NCBI RefSeq assembly: GCF_002845275.2
Contig: NZ_CP088149.1
Coordinates: 5,276,001 to 5,340,000 of the forward strand
DNA from: Pseudomonas sp. S06B 330
GTDB taxonomy: Bacteria > Pseudomonadota > Gammaproteobacteria > Pseudomonadales > Pseudomonadaceae
DNA length: 64,000 nt
Reading direction: 5' to 3'
Below the pieces are notes generated by a model. The model had not been told where the DNA came from and made no database searches. It was given only the letters and a program-made list of their open reading frames with translations. This document shows positions 20,731 to 29,450 of this stretch, one piece after another (positions within the stretch are counted from its first letter, which is position 1; each line of letters starts with the position of its first letter). A program made the position numbers and the translations under genes.

Positions 20731-21687
20731 TCATATGCCCAGTCTCAAACGCAAGCGCTGCCAGCCGGTCAAGGCAGGACGGGAACGCAGAGGTGGCTGC
20801 ATTTTTTCAACGATGCTACGACCCACTTGGGCGAAGCTAAACTGCGAGACAGCAAGGTCACGACCGTTGCTGCCAATGCGCTCAACCAGCGCCGGATCGG
20901 CACGCAACACCTTAAGCTTCTCTTGCAATTGGGCAATGCTGTCATACAGCACCACGTTGTGCATGTCTTGTAACCCCAGAGCGCGGTTCTCGGCCTCACC
21001 CTGGTCATACGCCAGCAACACGCAGCCACAGGCCATCGCCTCAAAATTCTTGATCATGTACTCGCCCATGCCGACATCGGCACTGACGAAGAAGCGAATG
21101 CGGTTGAGCGTGTCACAGTATTCTTCACCGGACTTGGTCCGGGTCACCAACAAGTTCTCGACCTGAGCGAGCTCATCGAGCAATGCCTTGCGCCCACTGT
21201 AGGCAACGCTGTTGGTACTGCCGACAAAGGCCAGATCAATGTCCCGCTCGCGCCCTTGATCGGTGAGCAGTTGCTGGTCGTAGCCCTTGGGCACGAACTC
21301 AGCGTCAAAGCCCTCTTGACGCAGGCGCTCGCTGACCATGTAGCCAGAACTGATTACCCGGGCCCAAGGCAACTGACGGTAGTGGGCGCTGAACTTGCCG
21401 GTGTACTTGCACGGGATGTAATTCTGGTAGGCATCATGTTCGAGGATAACCAGATTGGGCACCGTGCGGATGAAGCCGACCTGACGGATTTCCTGCTTGA
21501 AACGCAGGAAAAACACGATTCGATCGTATTTTTCGACATCGACTTCACGACGAAAATAGCTGCGCAAGTTGCGCTGATCTGCGCTGCTGAGCCAGCGCAG
21601 ATCGCACTCACAATGGGCTGCGACACCGTCGTAGAGACGGTCCAGAATGGCCCGTTGCTCCTTCTGCACCAGAAATAGAACTTTCAT
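20731..21687 (-). CDS. ssg: Ssg-type cell-surface sugar glycosyltransferase
   Basis: A 318-residue GT-B-type glycosyltransferase, the likely counterpart of Ssg (P. aeruginosa PA5001), whose loss alters LPS, exopolysaccharide and phage sensitivity. The N-terminal domain begins MKVLFLVQKEQRAI; the C-terminal CgeB-like region has LAFVGSTNSV and the donor-site IKNFEAMACGCVLLAYDQGEAE. The ATG at 21687 follows AAGGAAG. It is 48 bases after dnpA in the same direction. The name rests on position and general similarity, so it is probable rather than proven. Confidence 0.75.
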   Translation of the reverse strand: MKVLFLVQKEQRAILDRLYDGVAAHCECDLRWLSSADQRNLRSYFRREVDVEKYDRIVFFLRFKQEIRQVGFIRTVPNLVILEHDAYQNYIPCKYTGKFSAHYRQLPWARVISSGYMVSERLRQEGFDAEFVPKGYDQQLLTDQGRERDIDLAFVGSTNSVAYSGRKALLDELAQVENLLVTRTKSGEEYCDTLNRIRFFVSADVGMGEYMIKNFEAMACGCVLLAYDQGEAENRALGLQDMHNVVLYDSIAQLQEKLKVLRADPALVERIGSNGRDLAVSQFSFAQVGRSIVEKMQPPLRSRPALTGWQRLRLRLGI

Positions 21688-21735
21688 TGTCTTCCTTGCG
21701 GCGCTTACCCGCCCGCTTACAGTCATGCGCCAGAA

Positions 21736-23136
21736 TCAGAGATCACGGCGCCAGAACAATTCATGTCGACGCACGGCCTTACGGAAAAACTCGTTCTCGC
21801 CATAAGGCGACGCCCGCCGACCTGCGAGCCAGCGTTGTAACACGCGCCGAACACGACGCTTAAAGGGCGCCGGCGGCTGCAGGTCATGCATCATGCCCAG
21901 GGCCATGGCCTTGTCGCGCTGAGTCGTCAGATCCAGCGTCAGGCTGTAGGGCGCCCAAGCTTGCTGCGCCTCCAGTTGTGGTGGCAAGGCAACACCCGCC
22001 CCACTGTCACCCATCGGCCAGCGGTCGTTGTCATGCAGGTGATTGGCATAACCCAGCAACGTTTGCGGCTGCCACTCCAGCCCCAGCAAGGCTTCGAGCA
22101 CAGCAGCCTGGGCGCAGATATGGTCAGGGTGTGGATCAAGGCTAGGATGAGGCATCACCAGCACCTCGGGGCGCGCCTTGAGCAACAATTCGCGCAGGTC
22201 GGCCAGTAAGTTATTCCAGGTCGGTGCACCATCCTGATCACCCGGCAATGTCAGCGCATTGAACTGCCTGAACAGCCGGGTATCCGCGAGTTCCGCCTCT
22301 CGCGAGGCTATTGGCTGATCCGGCGCGGCCTGCATCGTCGGCAACTGCAGACAGAAATAGCCAAGCTGGACACACTGCGACTCAGGAACCCCTGCCCAAC
22401 GTGGTACGGCAATACTGTCCCAGGCCCGTAGCCGCCCCTTCAAACGCGCGGCCTCAGCCTTGGTCATGCCCATTTGCTGATAGTGCTCGGCCTCGATTTC
22501 ACCAGCAGTCAGGGTCACGATCCAGGTTTCCTGGGCCTGACTGTAGAGGCCAAAAGCAGCAAGCTCGGCATCGTCGGCGTGCGGAGCAATGACCATCATC
22601 CGCTTTTGACGCAAATCGCTGCCTGGAACAACCCACAGTTGCCCCTCAGCCGCCAGACGGCAATAACGTCCGCGCAAGCGCAACTGCCCTGCAGCGAGCA
22701 ATTCGCCCAGTCCCGTCAGATTAAGGTAACGCAGGCCCGCGACTCCGCGCTCGAAGGTCTGGCAATCATCGCCACTCAACAGCACCGCAGGGTCAAGGAA
22801 TCGCCCCAACCAGCGGCTTTTCAAGCCAAGGGCCAAGACTAGAGTTTCACCACCAGCAAGCTGCAGGGGCGATTGCACCTGCACCATGCCATCAACCAGC
22901 TTGATCCGGTACGCCACGCATTGCGCGGGAAACTGATACTGGTAGTCCTCAGCAGGCGAATAGAACAGGTGATCGGCAAACCAGGCTTCATGGGCGACCC
23001 ATAGCAGCGGTAGCAGCAACAGCGGCAACCACCACTGGACGAAAATCCCCAGCCCCAGCAACACGACCAGCGCAACCAGCAGCCCCAGCCGCTTGTTGCG
23101 CCGGTGCTGCTTGAGCAACTGCTGCTTGCGGCTCAC
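21736..23136 (-). CDS. dnpA: PIG-L family de-N-acetylase DnpA
   Basis: A roughly 466-residue membrane-anchored deacetylase. Two close hydrophobic segments (about 15-55) are followed, near residue 180, by the PIG-L zinc motif APHADDAELAAFG and later HPSLDPHPDHI. PIG-L enzymes remove acetyl from N-acetylglucosamine-type sugars. In P. aeruginosa the homologue in this slot (PA5002, DnpA) is linked to antibiotic persistence. The GTG at 23134-23136 overlaps the upstream stop by four bases (GTGA) and is preferred; a GTG nine codons earlier is also possible. Confidence 0.85.
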   Translation of the reverse strand: MSRKQQLLKQHRRNKRLGLLVALVVLLGLGIFVQWWLPLLLLPLLWVAHEAWFADHLFYSPAEDYQYQFPAQCVAYRIKLVDGMVQVQSPLQLAGGETLVLALGLKSRWLGRFLDPAVLLSGDDCQTFERGVAGLRYLNLTGLGELLAAGQLRLRGRYCRLAAEGQLWVVPGSDLRQKRMMVIAPHADDAELAAFGLYSQAQETWIVTLTAGEIEAEHYQQMGMTKAEAARLKGRLRAWDSIAVPRWAGVPESQCVQLGYFCLQLPTMQAAPDQPIASREAELADTRLFRQFNALTLPGDQDGAPTWNNLLADLRELLLKARPEVLVMPHPSLDPHPDHICAQAAVLEALLGLEWQPQTLLGYANHLHDNDRWPMGDSGAGVALPPQLEAQQAWAPYSLTLDLTTQRDKAMALGMMHDLQPPAPFKRRVRRVLQRWLAGRRASPYGENEFFRKAVRRHELFWRRDL

Positions 23137-24029
23137 ACCTGATACACCGGCACGGGGTTGCACCAGCGATCCTTGTACTCGCGATCAGCGCGACCAAAGG
23201 AGAAGCGCAACGGCTTGTTACGCGCCCGGGCATCTTCCCAGGCCGCCTGGGTATTGAGGAAACTCAATACGCTGCCAGGGCTGAAGGCCTTGGTTTGCGG
23301 GTCGACGCCACCGTTGATGTACTCGACGCTGATCCACTCGGGTGCTTCCACCCGGTAGACCAACTGGATAGCAATAGGGGCATCGTCGAGAAACAACACC
23401 GAGCCGATCAATAGCTCGCGCAGTCGCTCGATGACTTCAGCCATGCGTTCGGCGCCAGTTGCCGGGAATTCCCAGCGACGCTGGAACAAATCGCAATAGA
23501 TTGCCGCCAGTTCACCACTGGAAAAATCAGCAATCGGGCGCACCTGACCACCCGCCTCTTCAAGCAGACGCAACTCGCGGCGCTGGTTGTAGCGAAACTT
23601 CTTCGACAGGTCTTCAGGCGTTCTCGCCATCGCCAGTGATTCGGTCTGTGGCTTGAGGTTGGCAAAACGGCCTTGATTGAGCTCGGACAAGTAACGCCCG
23701 GCATGGCGCAAGGGCGCCTGGGCATCGGCAGCCGCTGGCAGAATCAGCTCGGCGTTACCCAGGTCATACAAGCCCTTCTTGCCTTGGCGCTTGAGCACAT
23801 CCTTGGACAGCGCCAGATAACGACCCCAGGTAGGAATCGCCGCCTTGAGCTCGCCCTTGTGCTCCCAGCCCAGGTAGCGCACGGGAATCTGCGCCAGCTC
23901 CGCCAGTTGTTCGATGACCAGCGGATGAGTGGCCACACTACCGCCAAAGCATTGCCAGGCCTGCGCATAGGTGGGCGCATCGATCACGCTCCAGCCGCGC
24001 TCGCGCCAGCTTTGAATATGATTGAGCAT
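23133..24029 (-). CDS. Mig-14-like GNAT/FemAB-fold protein
   Basis: A 298-residue protein resembling Mig-14 and other GNAT/FemAB-type acyltransferases (BioF2-like), with PEDLSKKFRYNQRRELRLLEEAGG, AIQLVYRVE and FINTQ-type C-terminal features (SVLSFLNTQAAW). Mig-14 proteins contribute to resistance to antimicrobial peptides; P. aeruginosa mig-14 (PA5003) is at this position. The ATG at 24029 overlaps the stop of the upstream glycosyltransferase (ATGA), and its own stop overlaps dnpA, so three genes are tightly coupled. The acyl or aminoacyl donor is unknown. Confidence 0.78.
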   Translation of the reverse strand: MLNHIQSWRERGWSVIDAPTYAQAWQCFGGSVATHPLVIEQLAELAQIPVRYLGWEHKGELKAAIPTWGRYLALSKDVLKRQGKKGLYDLGNAELILPAAADAQAPLRHAGRYLSELNQGRFANLKPQTESLAMARTPEDLSKKFRYNQRRELRLLEEAGGQVRPIADFSSGELAAIYCDLFQRRWEFPATGAERMAEVIERLRELLIGSVLFLDDAPIAIQLVYRVEAPEWISVEYINGGVDPQTKAFSPGSVLSFLNTQAAWEDARARNKPLRFSFGRADREYKDRWCNPVPVYQV

Positions 24030-25159
24030 CAAGCCTCCGCCGTCAGCGCGCGTACCGGCGCCAGCTGCCAGAAGGTGCTGCGCACAGCATCATCTGAGAA
24101 GCGCTGGTGCAGACGCGCAAGCATGCGCTCGGCGCATTCCTGGCGTTGTCCTTGATCAAGCACGGCTAGATGCTGCAGGCCTTGAGCCAGGCGCCCGGCA
24201 TCAGCCAGCGGGAACAAGATACCGACACCTTCGACCACTTCCACGGCGCCGCCACACGCGGTGGCCAGCACCGGAACACCTGCGACCATTGCCTCAAGCA
24301 AGACCATGCCGAACGGCTCATGATCAGAACTCAGAGCAAAGGCGTCGAAAGCCTTGAAATAACGTCGTGCATCGGCCACTTGCCCGAGAAAGTCCACCTG
24401 CCCAGCAACCCCCAGTTCGGCTGCCAGGGTCTTCAATGACGACTCCAGTCGCCCCTGGCCGAGAATGGCCAGGCGCGCACCGGCTGGCAAGCCTGGCAAA
24501 GCCTGGGCAAACCCGCGCAACAGCGTAGCCTGGTCCTTGTCCGGGTGTAGGCGACCGACGTTGCCGACAATCCAGGCCTGCGGGTCCAACCCCAACGCTT
24601 GGCGCGCATCGGCGGCAGGCACCAACGCCGCTTGCAACGCGTCAATATCGATGCGGTTGTACAGGGTCTGGATGCGTTCGGCCGGCCATTTGGGCAGGCA
24701 TTTGCGCATATCGTCACGCACCGCGTCGGAGACGCCGAGCAGACTCAGGCGCTGCCGGAAGAGGTTGGCAAACAGCTGACGACTGCCGCGCTGATAGTCA
24801 CCAAAGGCATGATGCACGCCGATTACCGGCAGGCGGCTGCCGAGCAAGGCGATGTAGATCGGCTTGAAACGGTGAGCAATACAGAAGCTGAAATTGCGCG
24901 TGGCGACGATTCGACGCAATGCGCGAATCGCCCCCAGCTTAAGGCCACGGATGGCCTTGGAGCTGAATTCCAGGAAAATCACTTCGTCGGACGCACAACC
25001 GGCCGCCACCTGAGGATCGGCTGCGCCAGTCAAGAACACCGTGGTGACCTTGTAGCCGCTGCCGTTGAACAGGCTGGCGTATTGCCGTGCGCAGTCCAGG
25101 AACGGCCCGTCATAGCCGTGGCAGAACTGCAGGACGCGTTGTTCAGCCTTGGACGTCAT
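24029..25159 (-). CDS. wapH: Glycosyltransferase family 4 (WapH-like)
   Basis: A 376-residue GT-B glycosyltransferase. It has HGYDGPFLDCARQYASLF at the N-terminus, an acceptor-domain GVHHAFG, then IVGNVGRLHPDKDQATLL, LAILGQGRLE and the donor motif SSDHEPFGMVLLEAMVAGVPVLAT. The ATG at 25159 is used, though a GTG four codons upstream is open. It overlaps the end of wapO by 17 bases. Its position next to wapO matches P. aeruginosa wapH (PA5004), which adds an outer-core glucose; the exact linkage here is not deducible. Confidence 0.8.
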   Translation of the reverse strand: MTSKAEQRVLQFCHGYDGPFLDCARQYASLFNGSGYKVTTVFLTGAADPQVAAGCASDEVIFLEFSSKAIRGLKLGAIRALRRIVATRNFSFCIAHRFKPIYIALLGSRLPVIGVHHAFGDYQRGSRQLFANLFRQRLSLLGVSDAVRDDMRKCLPKWPAERIQTLYNRIDIDALQAALVPAADARQALGLDPQAWIVGNVGRLHPDKDQATLLRGFAQALPGLPAGARLAILGQGRLESSLKTLAAELGVAGQVDFLGQVADARRYFKAFDAFALSSDHEPFGMVLLEAMVAGVPVLATACGGAVEVVEGVGILFPLADAGRLAQGLQHLAVLDQGQRQECAERMLARLHQRFSDDAVRSTFWQLAPVRALTAEA

Positions 25160-26900
25160 AAGTGTCCGCACCGTCCTTGACTACCAAAATGTCTTCCATG
25201 ATCAGGTATTGCAAATCCGAGCCGAAGAACATGTTCAGGGCATCGGTCGGCGAGCAGATCATCGGCTCACCACGACGGTTGAGCGAGGTGTTCAGCGACA
25301 CGCCGTTGCCCGTCAGGTCTTCCAGCGCCTTCATCATGTCGTAGTAGCGCGGGTTGTACTCACGCTTGAGCACCTGGGCTCGCGAGGTACCGTCTTCGTG
25401 GACGACTTCCGGCACACGGGTCTTCCACTCTTCAGCCACTTCGAAGGTGAAGGTCATGAACGGCGCCGGGTGATCGATCTTGATCATTTGTGGCGCGACG
25501 GTGTCGAGCATCGACGGGCAGAAAGGCCTCCAGCGCTCGCGGAACTTGATCTGATGGTTGATGCGGTCGGCAACGCCAGCCACGCTTGGGCAACCAATGA
25601 TCGAGCGGCCGCCCAGCGCACGTGGACCGAACTCCATGCGCCCCTGGAACCAGGCCACAGGGTTGCCGTCGACCATGATCTTGGCGATCTGCTCGGGCAT
25701 GTTCTCCAGCTTGCGCCATTTCGGCTGGCTCGGGTGACGAGCACAGGCGGCAATCACGTCTTCATTGGAGTACGCAGGGCCGAGGTAGACGTGTTCCATC
25801 TTCTCGACCGGCACACCACGGGCGTGGGAGACGTAGGCTGCAGCGCCGACCGCAGTACCGGCGTCGCCGGACGCCGGCTGAACGAACAGTTCCTTGAGGT
25901 CAGGACGGGCAATGATCTTCTGGTTGAGTTTGACGTTCAACGCACAACCGCCGGCGAAGGCCAGCTTGCCGGTTTCCTTGAGGATGTCGCCCAGGTAGTG
26001 GTCGATCATCTGCAGAGCAAGCTTCTCGAACAGCGCCTGCATGCTGGCGGCGTAATGGATGTACGGCTCGTCGGCGATATCGCCTTCGCGCTTGGGACCC
26101 AACCACTCGATCAGCTTCGGCGAGAAGTAGAAACCCTTGCCCTTCTCTTTGTAACGGCGCAGACCGATAACGTTGGCGTAGTCGGTATTGATGACCAGCT
26201 CACCGTTCTCGAAGCTGGCCAGACGCGAGAAGTCATACTTGCTGGCATCACCATACGGGGCCATGCCCATGACCTTGAACTCACCGTCGAGCATCTCGAA
26301 ACCGAGGAATTCGGTGATAGCACCGTACAGGCCGCCAAGGGAGTCTGGATCGAAGAATTCTTTGATCTTGTGGATCTTGCCGTTTTCGCCATAGCCGAAG
26401 AAGGTCGTGGCGTACTCGCCCTTACCGTCAATGCCGAGGATCGCGGTTTTTTCCTTGAAGCCGGAGCAGTGGTAAGCACTGGAGGCGTGAGCCAGGTGGT
26501 GCTCTACCGGTTCGATCTTGACTTTCTTCGGATCGAAGCCCAATTGCTCCAGACACCAGACGATCTTCTTGCGATAGCGCTTGTAGCGACGGTTGCCCAT
26601 CAGGATCGCGTCGAGGGCGCGGTCCGGGGCGTACCAGTAACGCTTGGCATAGTGCCAGCGGGCTTCACCGAAGAGGCTGATCGGGGCGAACGGAATGGCC
26701 ACCACGTCAACGTCGGACGGCTTGATGCCAGCCTGTTCCAGGCAGAACTTCGCCGATTCGTAGGGCATGCGGTTCTTTGCATGTTTATCGCGCACGAAGC
26801 GCTCTTCTTCAGCGGCGGCAATCAGCTTGCCGTCGATGTACAGGGCTGCGGAAGGATCATGGCTAAGGGCGCCGGACAGGCCAAGAATCGTCAATGCCAA
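25143..26900 (-). CDS. wapO: LPS-core carbamoyltransferase WapO (NodU/CmcH family)
   Basis: A 585-residue carbamoyltransferase. The N-terminal YrdC-like/Kae1-type domain has GLSGALSHDPSAALY, and histidines VEHHLAHASSAYHCSG near residue 140 likely bind metal; the C-terminal part has FQGRMEFGPRALGGRSI and NTSLNRRGEP. The family moves carbamoyl from carbamoyl phosphate to sugars. In P. aeruginosa WapO (PA5005) carbamoylates heptose II of the core. The start is a TTG (26898-26900), eight bases after AGAGG, which restores the conserved beginning LTILGLSG; a longer frame is open but lacks a site. Confidence 0.87.
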   Translation of the reverse strand: MALTILGLSGALSHDPSAALYIDGKLIAAAEEERFVRDKHAKNRMPYESAKFCLEQAGIKPSDVDVVAIPFAPISLFGEARWHYAKRYWYAPDRALDAILMGNRRYKRYRKKIVWCLEQLGFDPKKVKIEPVEHHLAHASSAYHCSGFKEKTAILGIDGKGEYATTFFGYGENGKIHKIKEFFDPDSLGGLYGAITEFLGFEMLDGEFKVMGMAPYGDASKYDFSRLASFENGELVINTDYANVIGLRRYKEKGKGFYFSPKLIEWLGPKREGDIADEPYIHYAASMQALFEKLALQMIDHYLGDILKETGKLAFAGGCALNVKLNQKIIARPDLKELFVQPASGDAGTAVGAAAYVSHARGVPVEKMEHVYLGPAYSNEDVIAACARHPSQPKWRKLENMPEQIAKIMVDGNPVAWFQGRMEFGPRALGGRSIIGCPSVAGVADRINHQIKFRERWRPFCPSMLDTVAPQMIKIDHPAPFMTFTFEVAEEWKTRVPEVVHEDGTSRAQVLKREYNPRYYDMMKALEDLTGNGVSLNTSLNRRGEPMICSPTDALNMFFGSDLQYLIMEDILVVKDGADTYDVQG

Positions 26901-27203
26901 GGGTCTAGCCTCTTCAATCTGTAAAAATGCGCCCTGGCCCCTTGGGGCGAGCGGCAACGAAAGAGCGGGATTATAGCGCATTCACCTGCGAGGCGGCACC
27001 GGGTGGGTGGAGGGGTATCGCACGATTTATTGGGAAGTCATGCAGAGCTGCGGCAAGGCCAACAGCCGGACTGACACTACAGCGGCAACGGCATTATTAA
27101 AGAAGAGCCCTACAGCCTTGCGAGAAGTTTCCACGTATACGTAAAAGGGCGATAGGAATTAGATAGCCAATGGAACTCTGACTATCACCGCAAGGACACA
27201 CTT
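26901..27203. other. Intergenic region between wapO and the bacteriocin locus
   Basis: About 300 bases between two divergent units. Beyond the wapO -10 candidate it holds a 10-bp perfect palindrome ACGTATACGT (27133-27142), about 60 bases before the bacteriocin start, in a stretch where base composition turns AT-richer. I saw no LexA (CTGT-N8-ACAG) box and no gene. Confidence 0.5.
26970..26975 (-). promoter_or_regulatory. Candidate -10 element of the wapO-led operon
   Basis: A perfect TATAAT lies on the minus strand about 70 bases before the wapO start. The matching -35 region (TGCCGC) is weak, so the promoter is tentative. No other strong candidate was seen in the 26901-27203 gap. Confidence 0.4.
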
Positions 27204-28025
27204 ATGCAAATCCAATTGCCACCGACCATCGTTTATCCAGATGATTATGGAACACCGTCTTCGAGTGGTGGGCAGGCCGTGCCTGGGCATCCACTTGTTA
27301 TAGCCAGGATATGGAAACAGCGAGATGAAGCCTACCTATCAGGCAACTGGTGGGCGATGTTCTGCCTGGATATAAAAAGAGCTCAATACAACAGACCACC
27401 ATATTCGCTAGGACTAATGTCTGTAGACCTCTTGTGCGCTCACCATGCCGACCAGCTCAAGGCGACAACACCGGGAATATCCAACAGCGCAGCCTGGCAA
27501 AAAGGACGCAGCAAGGCCACCACCTACGGGGCTGACAAGTCCAAAACCCTAACCACTGAAACCTAGCTTTCTGGCGATATTTTCACTCCGCTCAAAGCAT
27601 TCGCACACTTCATCTACGGAAAAGGCGCCACCGCCACAGTACCACTTGAAAAAACCAGACTATCGCCTTCACCACAGAAAATCCCTGAACTTCAAAAAAT
27701 GATCGACTCTGCTGCCATAGGAAAAACCGAAATCGACATAAGGGTAAATTACGATACCTTTCAGGACTCCTTCAATACCGGCGCATATCTAGGAAATATC
27801 ACACTACGTATCATCGGAACAATTGAACGCAATAAAGAAGGAAAAGTCACTTTTTCAGGCCAAGCTAGAGCATACAATGATATTTACGATGGCAACGCCA
27901 GCACTCACCGACAAATCTGGGCTGAAACTCTCACAACCGCCCTGCGCCTTGTTGGTGAAAAGAACAAGGCGACCCACTATGAAATCGAGCTACCAGGATC
28001 GATACCCATCACCTATTCGAATTGA
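27204..28025 (+). pseudogene. Colicin M-type lipid II-degrading bacteriocin, interrupted by an in-frame TAG
   Basis: One frame runs from the ATG at 27204 (after AAGGA) to the TGA at 28025. That is 273 codons, close to the 271 residues of colicin M, and it is broken only by TAG at 27564-27566 (codon 121). The C-terminal half matches colicin M closely: LSGDIFTPLKAFAHFIYGKG, NTGAYLGNITL and the catalytic NDIYDGNASTHR. Asp226, Tyr228, Asp229, Asn231, His235 and Arg236 fall at the same numbers as in colicin M. Such toxins cross the outer membrane by a TonB receptor and cleave lipid II in the periplasm. As read, only a 120-residue fragment without the catalytic domain would be made; readthrough or sequencing error are alternatives. 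Composition is AT-richer than neighbours, suggesting transfer. Confidence 0.88.
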
Positions 28026-28056
28026 ATTTTGCGTGAGCGATAGGCATAGAGAAGAC

Positions 28057-28485
28057 ATGAAAACATTTGTAAAAATCATCTCAGCCCCTACGATTTTTTC
28101 TATTGCATGGCTATGCTTGATCACCCTCGCTGGCAGCACCCCTCCCAACCCTGACGACCCTCAGGACACGTACGGCCTACCGATCATCCTGCTATATGCG
28201 CTACTGATTTTTTGTCTAGGGGTTGCAGCGATAGCCGTAGCCCTGATCGGAAATGTGGTCACTCTGAAATTCGCACCATCCAACAAGAAATGGGTGAGGT
28301 ACTGCTTCAGCTTGATCGCGAACACTCCCTTGTTGCTATTGGCGCTTTTTTCCGCAGCCGTTACGTTTGGATGCGTAAACCCTTCAGCGCTTTCGATGCT
28401 GACGATTGCGCTATTTCTGGCGAGTGCAGCCACATCCATGGTAACAACGAAAAGATCGGCAAACCGATTCGGCCATCCGACATGA
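28057..28485 (+). CDS. Putative immunity protein for the colicin M-type bacteriocin
   Basis: A 142-residue inner-membrane protein with about four hydrophobic segments (near residues 8-26, 45-66, 82-104 and 107-126) and a basic C-terminus. The ATG is preceded by GAGAAG. It starts 31 bases after the bacteriocin frame ends, on the same strand, and shares its AT-richer composition. Polytopic immunity proteins are described for Pseudomonas M-type bacteriocins, whereas the enterobacterial Cmi is a single-span periplasmic protein. The assignment rests on position and topology; I recognise no specific motif. The frame is intact although the toxin frame is not. Confidence 0.7.
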   Translation: MKTFVKIISAPTIFSIAWLCLITLAGSTPPNPDDPQDTYGLPIILLYALLIFCLGVAAIAVALIGNVVTLKFAPSNKKWVRYCFSLIANTPLLLLALFSAAVTFGCVNPSALSMLTIALFLASAATSMVTTKRSANRFGHPT

Positions 28486-28487
28486 AG

Positions 28488-29324
28488 CTACTCCGCAATC
28501 AACCAATCCATCCGCCAGCTACCCTGCGTCTGCGCCAACACCTGGCTCAGCCACGGCAGTAACTCACGCAGTTCTTCTTCCAGGCCCCAAGGCGGGTTGG
28601 CGATGGCCAGACCGGAGCCATTGAGCCCCTGCGGACTATCCTGGGGATGCACATACAGCTCGACCCGCAGCAGCTTCGGCGCACCGGTGCTGGTCAGGTC
28701 TTGATAGAAGCGCACCAGTTGACGCTGATCCTTGATCGGGTACCAAATCGCCGCGACGGTCTGGCGCATGCGACTGATTGCCTCTTTCAAAGCCACGGTG
28801 CAACGCTTGAGCTCGTCAGCCTGCTCGAATGGCGGGTCGATCAGCATCACCGCACGCTTTTCCTGCACCGGCAACAAGGCCCGCGGCACATGCCAGCCTT
28901 CACCCAGGTGCACGGCAACGCGCGGATCCTTCTTCATGTTGTCCTTGAGCATGCGCCCGTCTTCGGGGTGCTTTTCGTTGAGCAACACGCGATCCTGCTG
29001 ACGCGCCAGGCGCCGCGCAAGCTCGGGCGAACCCGGGTAATAGCGCAGCTCACCATCAGGGTTCATTTTGCGCAGGATGCGCAGGTAGTCAGCGGTAACC
29101 TCCGGCAGATCGTCACGCCCCCAAAGCCGCCCGACGCCTTCAATCCACTCGCCGGTCCGCGTTGCCTGGTCGCCCTGCAGGTCGTACAGACCGAGGCCGG
29201 CATGGGTATCGAGGTAAGCGAACGGTTGTTCCTTACGCGTCATCAGCGCAATAAGGCGGGTCAACACGAGGTGTTTGAAGACGTCGGCGTGGTTGCCGGC
29301 GTGAAAGGCGTGACGATAGTTCAT
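28488..29324 (-). CDS. rlmJ: 23S rRNA (adenine2030-N6)-methyltransferase RlmJ
   Basis: A 278-residue SAM-dependent methyltransferase that modifies A2030 of 23S rRNA. The N-terminal MNYRHAFHAGNHADVFKHLVL and the catalytic DPPFE motif (near residue 162) identify it. An AGGAG site precedes the ATG. Its end is three bases from the convergent immunity-like gene. Length is normal (E. coli 280). It is a core gene and marks the right border of the AT-richer insert. Confidence 0.95.
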   Translation of the reverse strand: MNYRHAFHAGNHADVFKHLVLTRLIALMTRKEQPFAYLDTHAGLGLYDLQGDQATRTGEWIEGVGRLWGRDDLPEVTADYLRILRKMNPDGELRYYPGSPELARRLARQQDRVLLNEKHPEDGRMLKDNMKKDPRVAVHLGEGWHVPRALLPVQEKRAVMLIDPPFEQADELKRCTVALKEAISRMRQTVAAIWYPIKDQRQLVRFYQDLTSTGAPKLLRVELYVHPQDSPQGLNGSGLAIANPPWGLEEELRELLPWLSQVLAQTQGSWRMDWLIAE

Positions 29325-29397
29325 GGCAACTCCTGCAAGACCGTGCAGTTTACCCTGTCATGCCGACCACGTCAGGCACAGCAGCGCAAAACGACAA

Positions 29398-29425
29398 CGG
29401 CCCGGACTCTTTCGAGGCCGGGCCG
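29398..29425 (-). terminator. Hairpin downstream of putP
   Basis: Arms CGGCCCGG and CCGGGCCG enclose about 12 bases; on the minus strand it is followed by TTGTCGTTTTG. It lies 25 bases after the putP stop, so it probably ends that transcript. Confidence 0.6.
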
Positions 29426-29450
29426 CTGTTAGACGCCGCTCAGCAGTCGA

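Noticed and set aside
25149..26924. Plus-strand open frame of about 590 codons opposite wapO
   Set aside because: Shadow of the carbamoyltransferase gene; no domain or start signal.
27040..27203. LexA (SOS) box controlling the bacteriocin
   Set aside because: Only partial CTG/CAG pairs with wrong spacing were seen; no CTGT-N8-ACAG match.
27699..28025. Separate short gene for the toxin catalytic domain starting at ATG 27699
   Set aside because: The ATG is an internal Met in the same frame as 27204, has no ribosome site, and the region upstream still matches colicin M; it is the rest of the interrupted gene.
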